Assembly (NCBI GenBank): GCA_045633005.1 | Contig: JAZQXT010000082.1 | Span: forward strand, 1-12,023 | Source: CAG-390 sp045633005 | Lineage (GTDB): Bacteria > Bacillota > Clostridia > Oscillospirales > CAG-272 | Reading direction: 5' to 3' | Length of the DNA stretch: 12,023 nucleotides | Shown here: piece by piece, positions 1 through 6,780 of the stretch | Position numbering within the stretch: position 1 is the first letter of the stretch | Layout of the letters: each line of letters opens with the position of its first letter | The notes under the pieces: generated by a model | What the model was told of the DNA's origin: nothing | Database searches by the model: none | The model's input: only the letters and a program-made list of their open reading frames with translations | Position numbers and translations under genes: made by a program

Positions 1-144
1 ATTTGCTTCGCAAATATGATGTTGCTCCACTTCGTTCCGCAATGATGCGATGTTTGCCCCAAAATGTGGCGAAGCCACGCATCATTAGGCGAAGCCGTCA
101 TCATTGGCGCAAGCCAACATCATTTGCCGAAGGCAAACATCATT
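1..144. repeat. array of six mini-hairpins separated by ATGATG/CATCAT
   Basis: Six short inverted repeats follow one another. Examples are ATTTGC-TTC-GCAAAT (1-15), a looser TTGC...GCAA unit with AC-TTC-GT at its core (22-42), GTGGC-GAA-GCCAC (66-78), GGC-GAA-GCC (88-96), TTGGC-GCAA-GCCAA (104-117) and TTTGCC-GAA-GGCAAA (123-137). Most loops are TTC or GAA. Spacers read ATGATG on the left and CATCAT on the right, so the array flips orientation around position 60. Longer pairings are also possible, such as GATGTTTGCC (49-58) with GGCAAACATC (132-141) and AATGATGCG (41-49) with CGCATCATT (78-86). No credible gene is seen. It is probably a dispersed intergenic repeat of the kind found in Clostridia genomes; its role is unknown. 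It may continue left of the window. Confidence 0.8.
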
Positions 145-145
145 C

Positions 146-187
146 AAAAAACGCACCTTTGTCTTTGTAGACAAAAGTGCGTTTTTT
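146..187 (-). terminator. strong intrinsic terminator after tRNA-Ala (works in both directions)
   Basis: A long near-perfect stem runs from AAAAAACGCAC to GTGCGTTTTTT, continued inward by TTTGTCT pairing with AGACAAA across a single C/A mismatch, with a small TTTG-type loop. On the minus strand it starts two bases after the encoded CCA end of the tRNA and finishes in six T residues. The A-run on the other side gives a T-run for plus-strand transcripts too, so it would also stop transcription entering from the right-hand direction. Confidence 0.9.
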
Positions 188-189
188 GT

Positions 190-265
190 TGGTGGAGCAT
201 AGGGGATTCGAACCCCTGACCCCAACACTGCCAGTGTTGTGCGCTCCCAGCTGCGCTAATGCCCC
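190..265 (-). tRNA. tRNA-Ala, anticodon GGC
   Basis: Read on the minus strand, the 76-nt sequence folds as a full cloverleaf. It has a 7-bp acceptor stem (GGGGCAT with ATGCTCC, one G-T pair), a D-arm with GCGC/GCGC, an anticodon stem CAACA/TGTTG with loop CTGGCAG, a T-arm AGGGG-TTCGAAT-CCCCT, discriminator A and an encoded CCA. The loop puts GGC at positions 34-36, which reads alanine codons GCC and GCU. It has its own promoter upstream and a terminator immediately downstream, so it can be made as a single-gene transcript. Confidence 0.97.
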
Positions 266-278
266 GAACGTTTATTAC

Positions 279-299
279 GCAAGCAACTTTTATGCTTGC
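279..299 (-). other. small hairpin in the 5' leader of the tRNA-Ala precursor
   Basis: GCAAGCA (279-285) pairs with TGCTTGC (293-299) around a 7-nt loop. It lies between the predicted transcription start near 302 and the mature 5' end at 265, so it would be removed by RNase P. It could be a processing aid or simply chance; no function is claimed. Confidence 0.45.
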
Positions 300-308
300 T
301 GCCTTTTA

Positions 309-337
309 ATTATATCATACCGTGATACAAAAAGCAA
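309..337 (-). promoter_or_regulatory. sigma-A promoter of tRNA-Ala
   Basis: On the minus strand a TTGCTT -35 box (332-337) and a perfect TATAAT -10 box (309-314) are separated by 17 bases. This places the start of transcription near 302, about 37 bases before the tRNA. The -35 keeps only the TTG of the consensus; the -10 is exact. Confidence 0.8.
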
Positions 338-367
338 TACCTTTTTTCAAAATTTCGGCTGATTTTT

Positions 368-406
368 GCAATAACAACACCGTTCTGTGCACGGTGTTGT
401 TATTGC
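368..406 (-). terminator. 16-bp perfect palindrome overlapping the sugar-transferase stop codon; possible terminator lacking a T-run
   Basis: GCAATAACAACACCGT (368-383) is perfectly complementary to 391-406, around a 7-nt loop. The TAA stop of the minus-strand sugar transferase (400-402) lies inside the arm. On the minus strand the stem is followed by AAAAATC, not T residues, so it is not a textbook intrinsic terminator. On the plus strand only a broken T-run (ATCCTTTTC) follows. It may still end or stabilise the 3' end of the htpG operon message, just upstream of the tRNA promoter. Confidence 0.55.
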
Positions 407-1272
407 ATCCTTTTCTTGAAAACGGCTCGCGCCGTCAAGAGGATCAGTTTGATATCAAGCAAAAATGAATGATTTTCAATGTAAAACAGATCCAACCGAA
501 GCTTTTGGTAGGGCGGAGTATCGTACCTGCCGTATATCTGTGCGTACCCCGTAAGTCCGCCCTTGACCTTGAAGCGATATGCGAATTCGGGTAGCCCTTC
601 GCAGTATGCGTGTATATGCTCGACTCTTTCGGGACGCGGACCGACAAGGCTCATATCGCCCTTGATAATATTTATCAGCTGCGGTAGCTCGTCAAGCCCC
701 GTTGCGCGAATGAACCTTCCGACTCTCGTTATCCTTGCGTCATCGTTCGTTGCGGGGGTGGCAACTCCGTCAGCTTCCGCATTCGTGACCATGCTTCTGA
801 ATTTTATTATATCAAATTCCTTGCCACCGAGCGTCATTCGCCGTTGCTTGAAAAACACGGGTCCGCCGTCGCAAAGCTTTATTGCAAGCGCAATAACGAG
901 CGAGAGGGGAAGCGTGAGTACGAGCATTAAAACGCTTACAACAAGGTCAAATAAACGCTTAAAAAAAGCCTTTCTCTTTGAAAATCCGCGTCGCGGAAGG
1001 CGATAAAATCCGCCATCACCCTCGCACCCCACGATATCGTCGGGCTTCGGTGTAAGATATACCCCTGCACCGATATCAAAGCAAAGCTTTACTATTCTGT
1101 TGCGAATGTCTGTTGGAAGCTCGTGCAGAACTACCGCGTCATATTGCTTGATCTCGTCGGCAAGCGATTTATCGCTTGCCGACGCATCAAGTGTCGCGAC
1201 GATATCAATACCTTCGGGTAGGCTCTCGCGCTTTGGCGATGCGCCGCCGCAAAGGAGTGCCGCGCGTATCAT
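400..1272 (-). CDS. polyprenyl-phosphate sugar-1-phosphate transferase (bacterial sugar transferase family)
   Basis: This 290-residue protein is a monotopic phosphoglycosyl transferase, the enzyme class that moves a sugar-1-phosphate onto undecaprenyl phosphate to start a surface glycan repeat. The catalytic half (about 103-290) shows a reentrant membrane helix with a central proline (107-133, P122), GGPVFFKQRR (136-145), KEFDIIKFRSM (151-161), the Asp-Glu dyad in GLDELPQL (D194, E195) and KGDMSLVGPRPE (204-215). Residues 1-95 look like the later part of the Rossmann-like domain of larger WcaJ-type enzymes (DAVVLHELP, then VYLTPK), while the usual four N-terminal membrane helices are absent. 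An upstream in-frame ATG at 1338 exists, but the start at 1272 is preferred: it overlaps the previous gene's stop as ATGA and has GAGG just upstream. Sugar specificity cannot be read. It is the last gene of the htpG operon. Confidence 0.92.
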   Translation of the reverse strand: MIRAALLCGGASPKRESLPEGIDIVATLDASASDKSLADEIKQYDAVVLHELPTDIRNRIVKLCFDIGAGVYLTPKPDDIVGCEGDGGFYRLPRRGFSKRKAFFKRLFDLVVSVLMLVLTLPLSLVIALAIKLCDGGPVFFKQRRMTLGGKEFDIIKFRSMVTNAEADGVATPATNDDARITRVGRFIRATGLDELPQLINIIKGDMSLVGPRPERVEHIHAYCEGLPEFAYRFKVKGGLTGYAQIYGRYDTPPYQKLRLDLFYIENHSFLLDIKLILLTARAVFKKRMQ

Positions 1273-1523
1273 TCCTCGGTCATCTGTCGCAGAGCTTTCG
1301 CGAGCTGGTCGGGGCACGACGTGGGCTTGAAGCCGCATCTTATGCCCTCAAGCCTTGAGATAGCCTCGTCGGGCTTCATACCTCTTGCAAGCGCGGCAAC
1401 GCCCTGCGTGTTTCCGCTGCAGCCACCCTCGAAGCTGACGTTTTCTATCGTTCCGTCATCCGCAAGAGTGACGGTTATCGAGCGCGAGCAAACTCCGCGA
1501 GTCATATATTTGTAGCTTTTCAT
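1269..1523 (-). CDS. small four-cysteine TSCPD-domain protein
   Basis: An 84-residue protein belonging to the stand-alone TSCPD family (the TIGR03905-like group). The related domain occurs at the C-terminus of adenosylcobalamin-dependent ribonucleotide reductases. Four cysteines are placed as in that family: C12 (GVCSR), C35 (GGCSGNTQG), C63 (IRCG) and C70 in the name-giving TSCPD. They probably bind a metal or act in redox chemistry, but the function of stand-alone members is not established. The start has GAGG seven bases upstream, and this binding site overlaps the htpG stop codon. The stop overlaps the next gene's ATG by four bases, implying translational coupling. No ribonucleotide reductase gene is nearby. 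Confidence 0.9.
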   Translation of the reverse strand: MKSYKYMTRGVCSRSITVTLADDGTIENVSFEGGCSGNTQGVAALARGMKPDEAISRLEGIRCGFKPTSCPDQLAKALRQMTEE

Positions 1524-1531
1524 TCTTTACC

Positions 1532-3373
1532 TCATATCATTTTCAGTAGCTTGTAGCCGTCCGAAAGAAGCTCGGAAAGCTCGTCAGCCGTGAGCTTTTT
1601 CTGCGACAGACGTGCGAGCTGATAAATAAAGGAAGCGTAGGTGTACGCCTTGCTATCCTCGTCGATCTCGCCGTCACCTGCAAGCTCTACAAGCTTTGTA
1701 TAAAGCTCGGACGCGGGATTGAGCGTGAGCGTGTAGTCGAGCGGGTATGTGGGCATATCAGCACCGGGGGCGGCGTACATTCTCATCATATCCTCAAATC
1801 TGCGGGATTCCTCACTTACCGAAAGCAGAGCGGGAACGTCGGCGTTTTTGAGCGTCTCGGCGCAGACCGTCAGCTTTTCATCCTTTGCTATTTTGCGGAA
1901 AAGGGAAACGATGCCTTCGGGTATCTCCGTTTTCTCGCTTTCGCTCTTTACTGCCGACGCAACTCCCGAATCAACTCTTACGAATTTCACGTCGTCGCGA
2001 TATTGCTCGATAGCACTCATGTACTGCGTGTCTATCATAAGGTCAAACAGCGCGACCTTGACGTTTTCCGCGCTCATCATCGAGATGTACTGGGATTGAA
2101 GCGCCGTGTCGTTTGCGTAGTATATTACGCCCTCGTGCTTATCCTTTGCGCCGTCGAGGTATTCCGTAAAGGTGCAGGACGTGCCGTCGGTAAGGCGCAG
2201 AAGCAGGCTGTCCTTTGCACGGTCGTAGAACTTTCTCTCACGCAGGCAGGCGTATTCAAGGAATATTCTGATATCCCCGTACAGCTTTTCGTAATTCTCC
2301 CTGTCGTTTAGTGCAAGTGAGGTGAGCTTATCCGCAACTTTCTTTACGATGTACTGCGAGATCTTTTTTACGTATGCGTTGTCCTGCAGATAGCTTCTTG
2401 ATACGTTAAGCGGAAGTTCGGGACAGTCAAGCGCACCGCGAAGCATGAGCAGATAGTCGGGCAGGACCTCTTTTATGTTATCCGCAACGAATACGTGGTT
2501 GTAGAACAGCTTTATCTCGCCCTCAAGCGATTGAGCCTCGTTGCGAATGCGGGGGAAGTAGAGAACACCCTTGAAGTTGAGCGGGTAGTCCGCGTTTATA
2601 TGAATGTAGAAAAGCGGATCGTCAGCGTCCATAAAGAGCTTGTGATAAAACTCGTTATATTCTTCCTTTGAAATGTCGGAGGAATTTCTTGCCCACAGCG
2701 GTATGGTGTCGTTGACTATCTTGCTTTCATCCTCGTCGCCGTTCTCAAAGTAGATCGGAACGGGCATAAAAGCGCAATATTTGTCCAATATTCCTTTTAT
2801 CCTCGAAGGCTCAAGATATTCGCTTTCTTCCTCGGAAATGTGCATAATGACCGACGTTCCGCGGCTCTCCTTGGCGGAGGATGTGATCTCGTACTCGCCG
2901 CCCTCGTCACAGCTCCAATGCACCGCGTCGGCACCCGTATAGGAGCGCGTGTGAAGCTCAACGCGGTCACTTACCATAAACGAGGAGTAAAAGCCGAGAC
3001 CGAAGTGTCCGATGATGCCGCCCGACTTATCACCGTCCTCGTATTTTTCGATGAATTCAAGCGCACCTGAAAGCGCGATGGAGCAGATATAGCGGGAAAG
3101 CTCATCCTCGGTCATACCGATTCCGTTGTCGCTTACGGTTATCGTGCGCGCGTCGCGGTCGATGCTTACGGTGATGCGGAAGTCCTCGCCCTCTGCGAGC
3201 TCGGTGTGACCGAGGGATGCGAGTCTTTTAAGCTTCGTAACGGCGTCGGATGCGTTGGAAACTATCTCGCGAAGGAAAATATCCTTCTCCGAGTAGAGCC
3301 ATTTTTTGATTATTGGAAAAATGTGTTGTGTTTCTACGGAAATGCCGCCCTTGCGGCTTGCGTTTTCTGCCAT
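1532..3373 (-). CDS. htpG: molecular chaperone HtpG (bacterial Hsp90)
   Basis: A 613-residue cytosolic ATP-dependent chaperone, close to the usual length (E. coli about 624). The N-terminal GHKL ATPase domain carries LREIVSNASDA (E36 catalytic, N40 magnesium-binding), SDNGIGM (81-87) and GHFGLGFYSSFMV (122-134). The middle domain has NDTIPLWARN (221-230) and PLNVSRSYLQ (321-330), with R326 matching the arginine that contacts the ATP gamma-phosphate. The glutamate common after that arginine is serine here, which I recall from clostridial HtpG proteins. A C-terminal dimerisation region follows. An in-frame ATG lies 27 bases further upstream, but AAGGAG (3379-3384) sits five bases before the ATG at 3373 and inside the longer reading, so the shorter start is chosen. 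First gene of a three-gene operon with the TSCPD gene and the sugar transferase. Confidence 0.97.
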   Translation of the reverse strand: MAENASRKGGISVETQHIFPIIKKWLYSEKDIFLREIVSNASDAVTKLKRLASLGHTELAEGEDFRITVSIDRDARTITVSDNGIGMTEDELSRYICSIALSGALEFIEKYEDGDKSGGIIGHFGLGFYSSFMVSDRVELHTRSYTGADAVHWSCDEGGEYEITSSAKESRGTSVIMHISEEESEYLEPSRIKGILDKYCAFMPVPIYFENGDEDESKIVNDTIPLWARNSSDISKEEYNEFYHKLFMDADDPLFYIHINADYPLNFKGVLYFPRIRNEAQSLEGEIKLFYNHVFVADNIKEVLPDYLLMLRGALDCPELPLNVSRSYLQDNAYVKKISQYIVKKVADKLTSLALNDRENYEKLYGDIRIFLEYACLRERKFYDRAKDSLLLRLTDGTSCTFTEYLDGAKDKHEGVIYYANDTALQSQYISMMSAENVKVALFDLMIDTQYMSAIEQYRDDVKFVRVDSGVASAVKSESEKTEIPEGIVSLFRKIAKDEKLTVCAETLKNADVPALLSVSEESRRFEDMMRMYAAPGADMPTYPLDYTLTLNPASELYTKLVELAGDGEIDEDSKAYTYASFIYQLARLSQKKLTADELSELLSDGYKLLKMI

Positions 3374-3391
3374 GGTAACTCCTTTTTTGTG

Positions 3392-3401
3392 TTTGCGCAA
3401 A
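3392..3401. promoter_or_regulatory. perfect palindrome TTTGCGCAAA in the htpG leader
   Basis: A 10-bp perfect palindrome lies between the predicted htpG transcription start (about 3412) and its ribosome binding site. It could be an operator half-pair for a repressor or a chance match. It does not resemble CIRCE (the HrcA site) or a CtsR heptad repeat, the usual heat-shock operators in Firmicutes. Confidence 0.3.
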
Positions 3402-3418
3402 TTATCAATATCATATAA

Positions 3419-3447
3419 ATTATATAAAATTATTCTTTTTCTGTCAA
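3419..3447 (-). promoter_or_regulatory. perfect-consensus sigma-A promoter of the htpG operon
   Basis: On the minus strand TTGACA (3442-3447) and TATAAT (3419-3424) are both exact consensus, with the ideal 17-base spacer. Transcription should start near 3412, giving a leader of about 39 bases. Upstream DNA is A/T-rich and shared with the divergent ispE promoter. Confidence 0.92.
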
Positions 3448-3518
3448 GAAAGATAGAGGATATTTAAAATAAATTGCAAAAATAATTAAAAAACAAGTCA
3501 TTAACGCAAAAAATCCAC

Positions 3519-3547
3519 TTGCATTCCTGTCTCACTTATGTTATGAT
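3519..3547 (+). promoter_or_regulatory. promoter of the ispE-exporter operon
   Basis: TTGCAT (3519-3524) and TATGAT (3542-3547) are 17 bases apart, and the -10 box is preceded by TGT, an extended -10 element. This fits a start near 3554 and a short leader carrying AAAGGGAGG before ispE. It is divergent from the htpG promoter, with about 70 bases between the two -35 boxes. Confidence 0.75.
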
Positions 3548-3576
3548 TGAATGGTAAAAACGAAAGGGAGGTAAAT

Positions 3577-4458
3577 ATGGAAAAGCTTGTACTTAACGCC
3601 TATGCGAAAATAAATCCCTTTCTTGAAATAACCGCAAAGCGCCCTGACGGCTATCACGAGATCGACTCCGTTATGATGTCCGTTTCCATTCACGATACGG
3701 TCACGCTCACGCGGACGAACGGCGGTATTACGCTCACGGCGGATGCGCCGAGCGTGCCGACGGACAGCAGAAATATCGCGTATAAGGTCGCCGCTCGGCT
3801 GCTCGACGCGGCGGGAGACACGCGCGGCGTGCATATCGATATAAAAAAACGAATACCTACCGAAGCGGGAATGGGCGGCGGAAGCGCCGACGGCGCGGCG
3901 GTGCTCGTGGGGCTTAACAAAATGCTCGGCGAGCCGCTTACCACCGACGAACTTTGCGTGCTCGGAGCACGCGTCGGAGCGGATATTCCGTTTTGCGTGC
4001 GCGGCGGGTGCATACGAGTCGGAGGCATCGGAGAAAAGGTCGCAGAGACGCTTTCCGTTCCCAAGCTGCATATTTTAGTAGCCAAGATGGGAGAGGGAAT
4101 ATCAACGCCCGCGGCGTACTCTGCACTTGACTCGCTCTACGGAGATTTTGTCGCGTATTCTCCCAAAACGCCTACGGAGCTTTTGTGTGCTATAAGGAAC
4201 GAAGGAAATCTCGACGGCTTATACAATATTTTCGAGCAAGCGCTTGATACTTTAGCCCCAAAGACTAAAATGCTGAAGAATAGGATTGCACAGTTGTCGC
4301 GTGGTGCGCTCCTTTGCGGTAGCGGTACGGCGGTATTTGCCGTATTTGACGATGAGCGCGACGCGCTTGAGGCTAAAACGGCTTTGCGAAAAGATAGCAC
4401 GATATCATTTGTCGAACTGTGTACGACAATGCCGTGCGGCGTTGAAATCATTAACTGA
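3577..4458 (+). CDS. ispE: 4-diphosphocytidyl-2-C-methyl-D-erythritol kinase IspE
   Basis: A 293-residue GHMP-family kinase that phosphorylates CDP-methylerythritol at the 2-hydroxyl with ATP, the fourth step of the MEP route to isoprenoid precursors, in the cytosol. Seen: N-terminal AYAKINPFLEI with the catalytic lysine K11, KRPDGYHEI (21-29), the glycine-rich ATP loop PTEAGMGGGSADG (94-106), GADIPF with catalytic D136, and a C-terminal GSG loop (248-250). Length matches the family. A longer in-frame start exists at 3547, but AAAGGGAGG sits six bases before the ATG at 3577. First gene of a transcript with the two exporter genes, 32 bases before the next start. Isoprenoids made this way include undecaprenyl phosphate, the lipid carrier used by the sugar transferase encoded on the other strand. 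Confidence 0.96.
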   Translation: MEKLVLNAYAKINPFLEITAKRPDGYHEIDSVMMSVSIHDTVTLTRTNGGITLTADAPSVPTDSRNIAYKVAARLLDAAGDTRGVHIDIKKRIPTEAGMGGGSADGAAVLVGLNKMLGEPLTTDELCVLGARVGADIPFCVRGGCIRVGGIGEKVAETLSVPKLHILVAKMGEGISTPAAYSALDSLYGDFVAYSPKTPTELLCAIRNEGNLDGLYNIFEQALDTLAPKTKMLKNRIAQLSRGALLCGSGTAVFAVFDDERDALEAKTALRKDSTISFVELCTTMPCGVEIIN

Positions 4459-4490
4459 AATAGCAATATTTTTCCAAAACGGAGCTTTTT

Positions 4491-5285
4491 ATGGAACAAA
4501 CTGTTATAAAGACTCACTGTACCGAAGCGGATGCAGATATCATTTTATGCACCGCGCTCGATATAGGTGAGCATCTATTGAGAAACGGAAGCGAAATATC
4601 CCGTGTTGAGAACACGATAGAGCGCATATGTACGGCTCTTGGCGCTACGCACGTCGAGGCATTCGTGATCCCCTCGCTTATTGCCGCCTCGGTTCGAATG
4701 AGCGACGGAGGATATTCGGAGCAGATGCGCCACGTTAAGAAGGGCATTTCTATGAACCTTAATCGCGTCGAACAGCTTAACACGATATCGCGCGAGCTTT
4801 GCTCGGGTGCGATAACGGTAGAGGAAGCGCGTCATAAGGTGGAAAGAGTAAAAAAGGTAGAGCCTTACCGCCCCCTCGTTTGCCACGTCGGTGCGGCGAT
4901 ATTCGTTGCGGGCTTTACTCTCTTTTTCGGCGGAACGTGGCTTGATGCACTTGGCGGAGGGCTTATTGCCGTGGTCGTCAGTATTCTGTCGGGCTTTGAC
5001 GTTCCCTTTACCAAGGGGCTGATGAAGCCGTTTACTCTCTCGTTCGTCGCAGGCTCGTTGTCCGTCATAGTCTGCTTCGTAGGGCTTGGAAACAATGTAG
5101 ATGCAGTTGCTATCGGTACTATTATGCAGGTCATACCGGGTCTTTCTTTTTGGACGGGAGTTATGGATATGGTCAACGGTAACCTGATATCTGGCTCGTT
5201 GCGCTTGCTTCAGGCGCTCCTTACCGCCGTTATGATCGCGCTCGGATATGCTATGGCGTTCCTTGTTTTCGGAGGGCTTATGTGA
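4491..5285 (+). CDS. ThrE/YjjP-family exporter, N-terminal (DUF1212) subunit
   Basis: A 264-residue membrane protein with a soluble N-terminal part (about 1-125) and roughly five hydrophobic segments (about 129-147, 150-169, 181-199, 204-220, 236-262). The soluble region carries family patterns such as GEHLLRNGSEISRVENTIERI (27-47) and SRVEQLNTIS-like sequence near 91-100. The family includes the threonine/serine exporter ThrE; in E. coli the equivalent YjjP works with YjjB and has been linked to succinate export, so the substrate here is open. Start has CGGAG six bases upstream. The stop overlaps the next gene (TGATG), coupling translation of the two subunits. Confidence 0.9.
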   Translation: MEQTVIKTHCTEADADIILCTALDIGEHLLRNGSEISRVENTIERICTALGATHVEAFVIPSLIAASVRMSDGGYSEQMRHVKKGISMNLNRVEQLNTISRELCSGAITVEEARHKVERVKKVEPYRPLVCHVGAAIFVAGFTLFFGGTWLDALGGGLIAVVVSILSGFDVPFTKGLMKPFTLSFVAGSLSVIVCFVGLGNNVDAVAIGTIMQVIPGLSFWTGVMDMVNGNLISGSLRLLQALLTAVMIALGYAMAFLVFGGLM

Positions 5286-5752
5286 TGGGTGAGTATTTTT
5301 ACATAATGATAGGCTCCCTCTTGGGAGCTATGGGCTACGCTCTTTTGGTAAAAGCGTCGGTGAAGTCCCTTTGCCCCATTTTCATAGTCTCAACTCTCGG
5401 CGCGGTGGTATACTGCGTTTGCGACAGCCTTGGTTTTTCCGTTTTTGCGGCAAATATGTTTTCCGCTTTCGTGGTTTGTGCGCTTTCCGAGATAAGTGCG
5501 CGTATATGGAGAATGCCCGCGGTGGTCATAATGTTTCCGTCGCTCATTCCGCTTGTACCAGGGCGTCCCCTTTATCTTGCCGTAAGCAATATTATTAATC
5601 AAAATTACGCGGCGGCGTTTGATAACGGAGAAACCACCTTGCTTGTTGCATCAGGTATGGCGGGAGGAATAATAATCAGTATGGTCATCTTTGCTACCGT
5701 AAACACGGTTATTCTTTATATCCAGAAAAAAAGAACGAAAAGTAAAGCGTAA
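5285..5752 (+). CDS. ThrE/YjjB-family exporter, C-terminal (DUF3815) subunit
   Basis: A 155-residue integral membrane protein with about four to five helices (roughly 5-24, 29-46, 52-70, 78-92, 118-146) and a basic C-terminal tail. The motif PSLIPLVPGRPLY (85-97) is characteristic of the second half of ThrE-type exporters, split here into two genes as in YjjP/YjjB of E. coli, with very similar lengths. A GTG three bases earlier is possible, but the ATG is better spaced from GGAGGG (5271-5276). Together with the preceding gene it would form an amino-acid or dicarboxylate exporter; which one cannot be read from the sequence. It is the last gene before a terminator. Confidence 0.9.
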   Translation: MGEYFYIMIGSLLGAMGYALLVKASVKSLCPIFIVSTLGAVVYCVCDSLGFSVFAANMFSAFVVCALSEISARIWRMPAVVIMFPSLIPLVPGRPLYLAVSNIINQNYAAAFDNGETTLLVASGMAGGIIISMVIFATVNTVILYIQKKRTKSKA

Positions 5753-5756
5753 TACG

Positions 5757-5789
5757 AAGCGGAGGAGCGTTGTCTTCTCCGCTTTTTTT
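5757..5789 (+). terminator. intrinsic terminator of the ispE-exporter operon
   Basis: AAGCGGAGGAG (5757-5767) pairs with CTTCTCCGCTT (5774-5784) across a 6-base loop, with one G-T pair, and runs into seven T residues (5783-5789). It starts four bases after the stop codon. Confidence 0.95.
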
Positions 5790-5830
5790 GTAAATAAATT
5801 GCGTTTTTTAAATTTATTATATAAAAACTA

Positions 5831-5859
5831 TTTATTATTTTGTAAAATTGTGATATAAT
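5831..5859 (+). promoter_or_regulatory. extended -10 promoter of the Fe-S/citrate synthase operon
   Basis: A perfect TATAAT (5854-5859) is preceded by TGA, giving the TGn extended -10 element. The -35 position (TTTATT, 5831-5836) is weak. Start expected near 5866, 22 bases before the first ATG. No clear IscR-like or other operator was recognised in the very A/T-rich region upstream. Confidence 0.72.
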
Positions 5860-5887
5860 AATATGATAAATGCAGGGGAGGTAAAAT

Positions 5888-6769
5888 ATGAGCATAGAAG
5901 ATATCAAAAAAGCAAACTCGCGGATATTTAAGCTTATGAGCATTTACCTCAATCTTGCGCCCGATTACGTCGATAAGGAAATGATGGACGCAATGACCGA
6001 GGGCGTCAGAACGCGGGAAACGCTTGAATATTCATACGCTTCTCTCGTTGCCGCGGCTTGCGGACTTGACCCTTACGATAACCCCGCGGACAAGGCTTTT
6101 TTTAGGGAGCATTTTCTCCCAATGATGCACCTTCTTGACTCAAAGCCGTACCGAGAGGACGAATACTACAAAAACATCAAATTCCCCGAGGGTAAATGCG
6201 GAAATTGGACGTTTGAGCGCCGCGTTTGCCGCGCATACGAGGGCTTTGTCTTTGACGACCCCATAACTATGGATGACGGCAGAGTCATTCCGCAGATCGG
6301 CTTTTTCGAGGAGGATTACCCATATCCCGCAGTTCTTGAGGGCGGCAGGGAATGGATGACCTTGATGCCAAACGAGACCAACACCACAAAGCCCGCGCTT
6401 GACGTGGCGCGGGGAAAAGTGCTGACCTACGGACTCGGACTCGGATATTTCGCCTATATGGCAAGCATCAAGGACGAGGTAACGAGCGTTACGGTGGTCG
6501 AGCGAAGCGAGGATGCTATTGCGCTTTTTAAGGAGCACATACTGCCGCAATTTCCAGACCCCAACAAGGTTACGGTGGTGCACTCGGATGCCTTTGAGTT
6601 TGCCGAAAAGCAAATGGAAAACGGCGCGTACGATACGGTCTTTACAGACCTTTGGCACGACCCGTCCGACGGCGTGGAGCTTTACCTGAAAATGAAGGAA
6701 TACGAAAACAAATTGCCCAACGCGCACTTTGTTTATTGGATAGAAAAAACACTTAAGCTATATATGTGA
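5888..6769 (+). CDS. SAM-dependent methyltransferase-like (spermidine-synthase-like) protein of unknown role
   Basis: A 293-residue soluble protein. Residues 1-130 are mostly helical and not recognised. From about 176 there is a class I methyltransferase Rossmann pattern: VLTYGLGLGYFAY (178-190, the glycine-rich SAM loop), VVERSEDA (203-210, acidic end of strand 2, E205), VVHSDAFEF (230-238, D234) and YDTVFTDLWHDPSDG (248-262, D254). This resembles the spermidine synthase branch, but the polyamine-site residues are not identifiable. The protein ends soon after the fifth strand, short of the two last strands of a complete fold; the stop is followed at once by the next gene's AAAGGAG, so this is not an obvious truncation. 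Start has GGGGAGG seven bases upstream. It opens the transcript carrying the Fe-S assembly pair, 11 bases before sufC, so an accessory role there is possible but unproven. It could instead bind SAM or a related nucleotide without methylating. Confidence 0.8.
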   Translation: MSIEDIKKANSRIFKLMSIYLNLAPDYVDKEMMDAMTEGVRTRETLEYSYASLVAAACGLDPYDNPADKAFFREHFLPMMHLLDSKPYREDEYYKNIKFPEGKCGNWTFERRVCRAYEGFVFDDPITMDDGRVIPQIGFFEEDYPYPAVLEGGREWMTLMPNETNTTKPALDVARGKVLTYGLGLGYFAYMASIKDEVTSVTVVERSEDAIALFKEHILPQFPDPNKVTVVHSDAFEFAEKQMENGAYDTVFTDLWHDPSDGVELYLKMKEYENKLPNAHFVYWIEKTLKLYM

Positions 6770-6780
6770 AAGGAGCTACT

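Noticed and set aside
1..144. CRISPR-like repeat array
   Set aside because: Units are 9-21 bases with 5-9 base spacers of near-constant sequence; there are no unique 30-base spacers and no cas genes.
177..362. 61-codon plus-strand open frame
   Set aside because: It runs antisense through the tRNA-Ala gene and its promoter and has no ribosome binding site.
3374..3400. Nine-residue N-terminal extension of HtpG
   Set aside because: The extension would be encoded by the ribosome binding site of the shorter, better start at 3373.
3541..4085. Minus-strand open frames of 176 and 131 codons opposite ispE
   Set aside because: They lie opposite a clear conserved gene, lack ribosome binding sites and have low-complexity Arg/Ala/Ser-rich translations.
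6140..6727. 195-codon minus-strand open frame opposite the methyltransferase-like gene
   Set aside because: The plus-strand protein has recognisable motifs, a strong ribosome binding site and operon context; the antisense frame has none.
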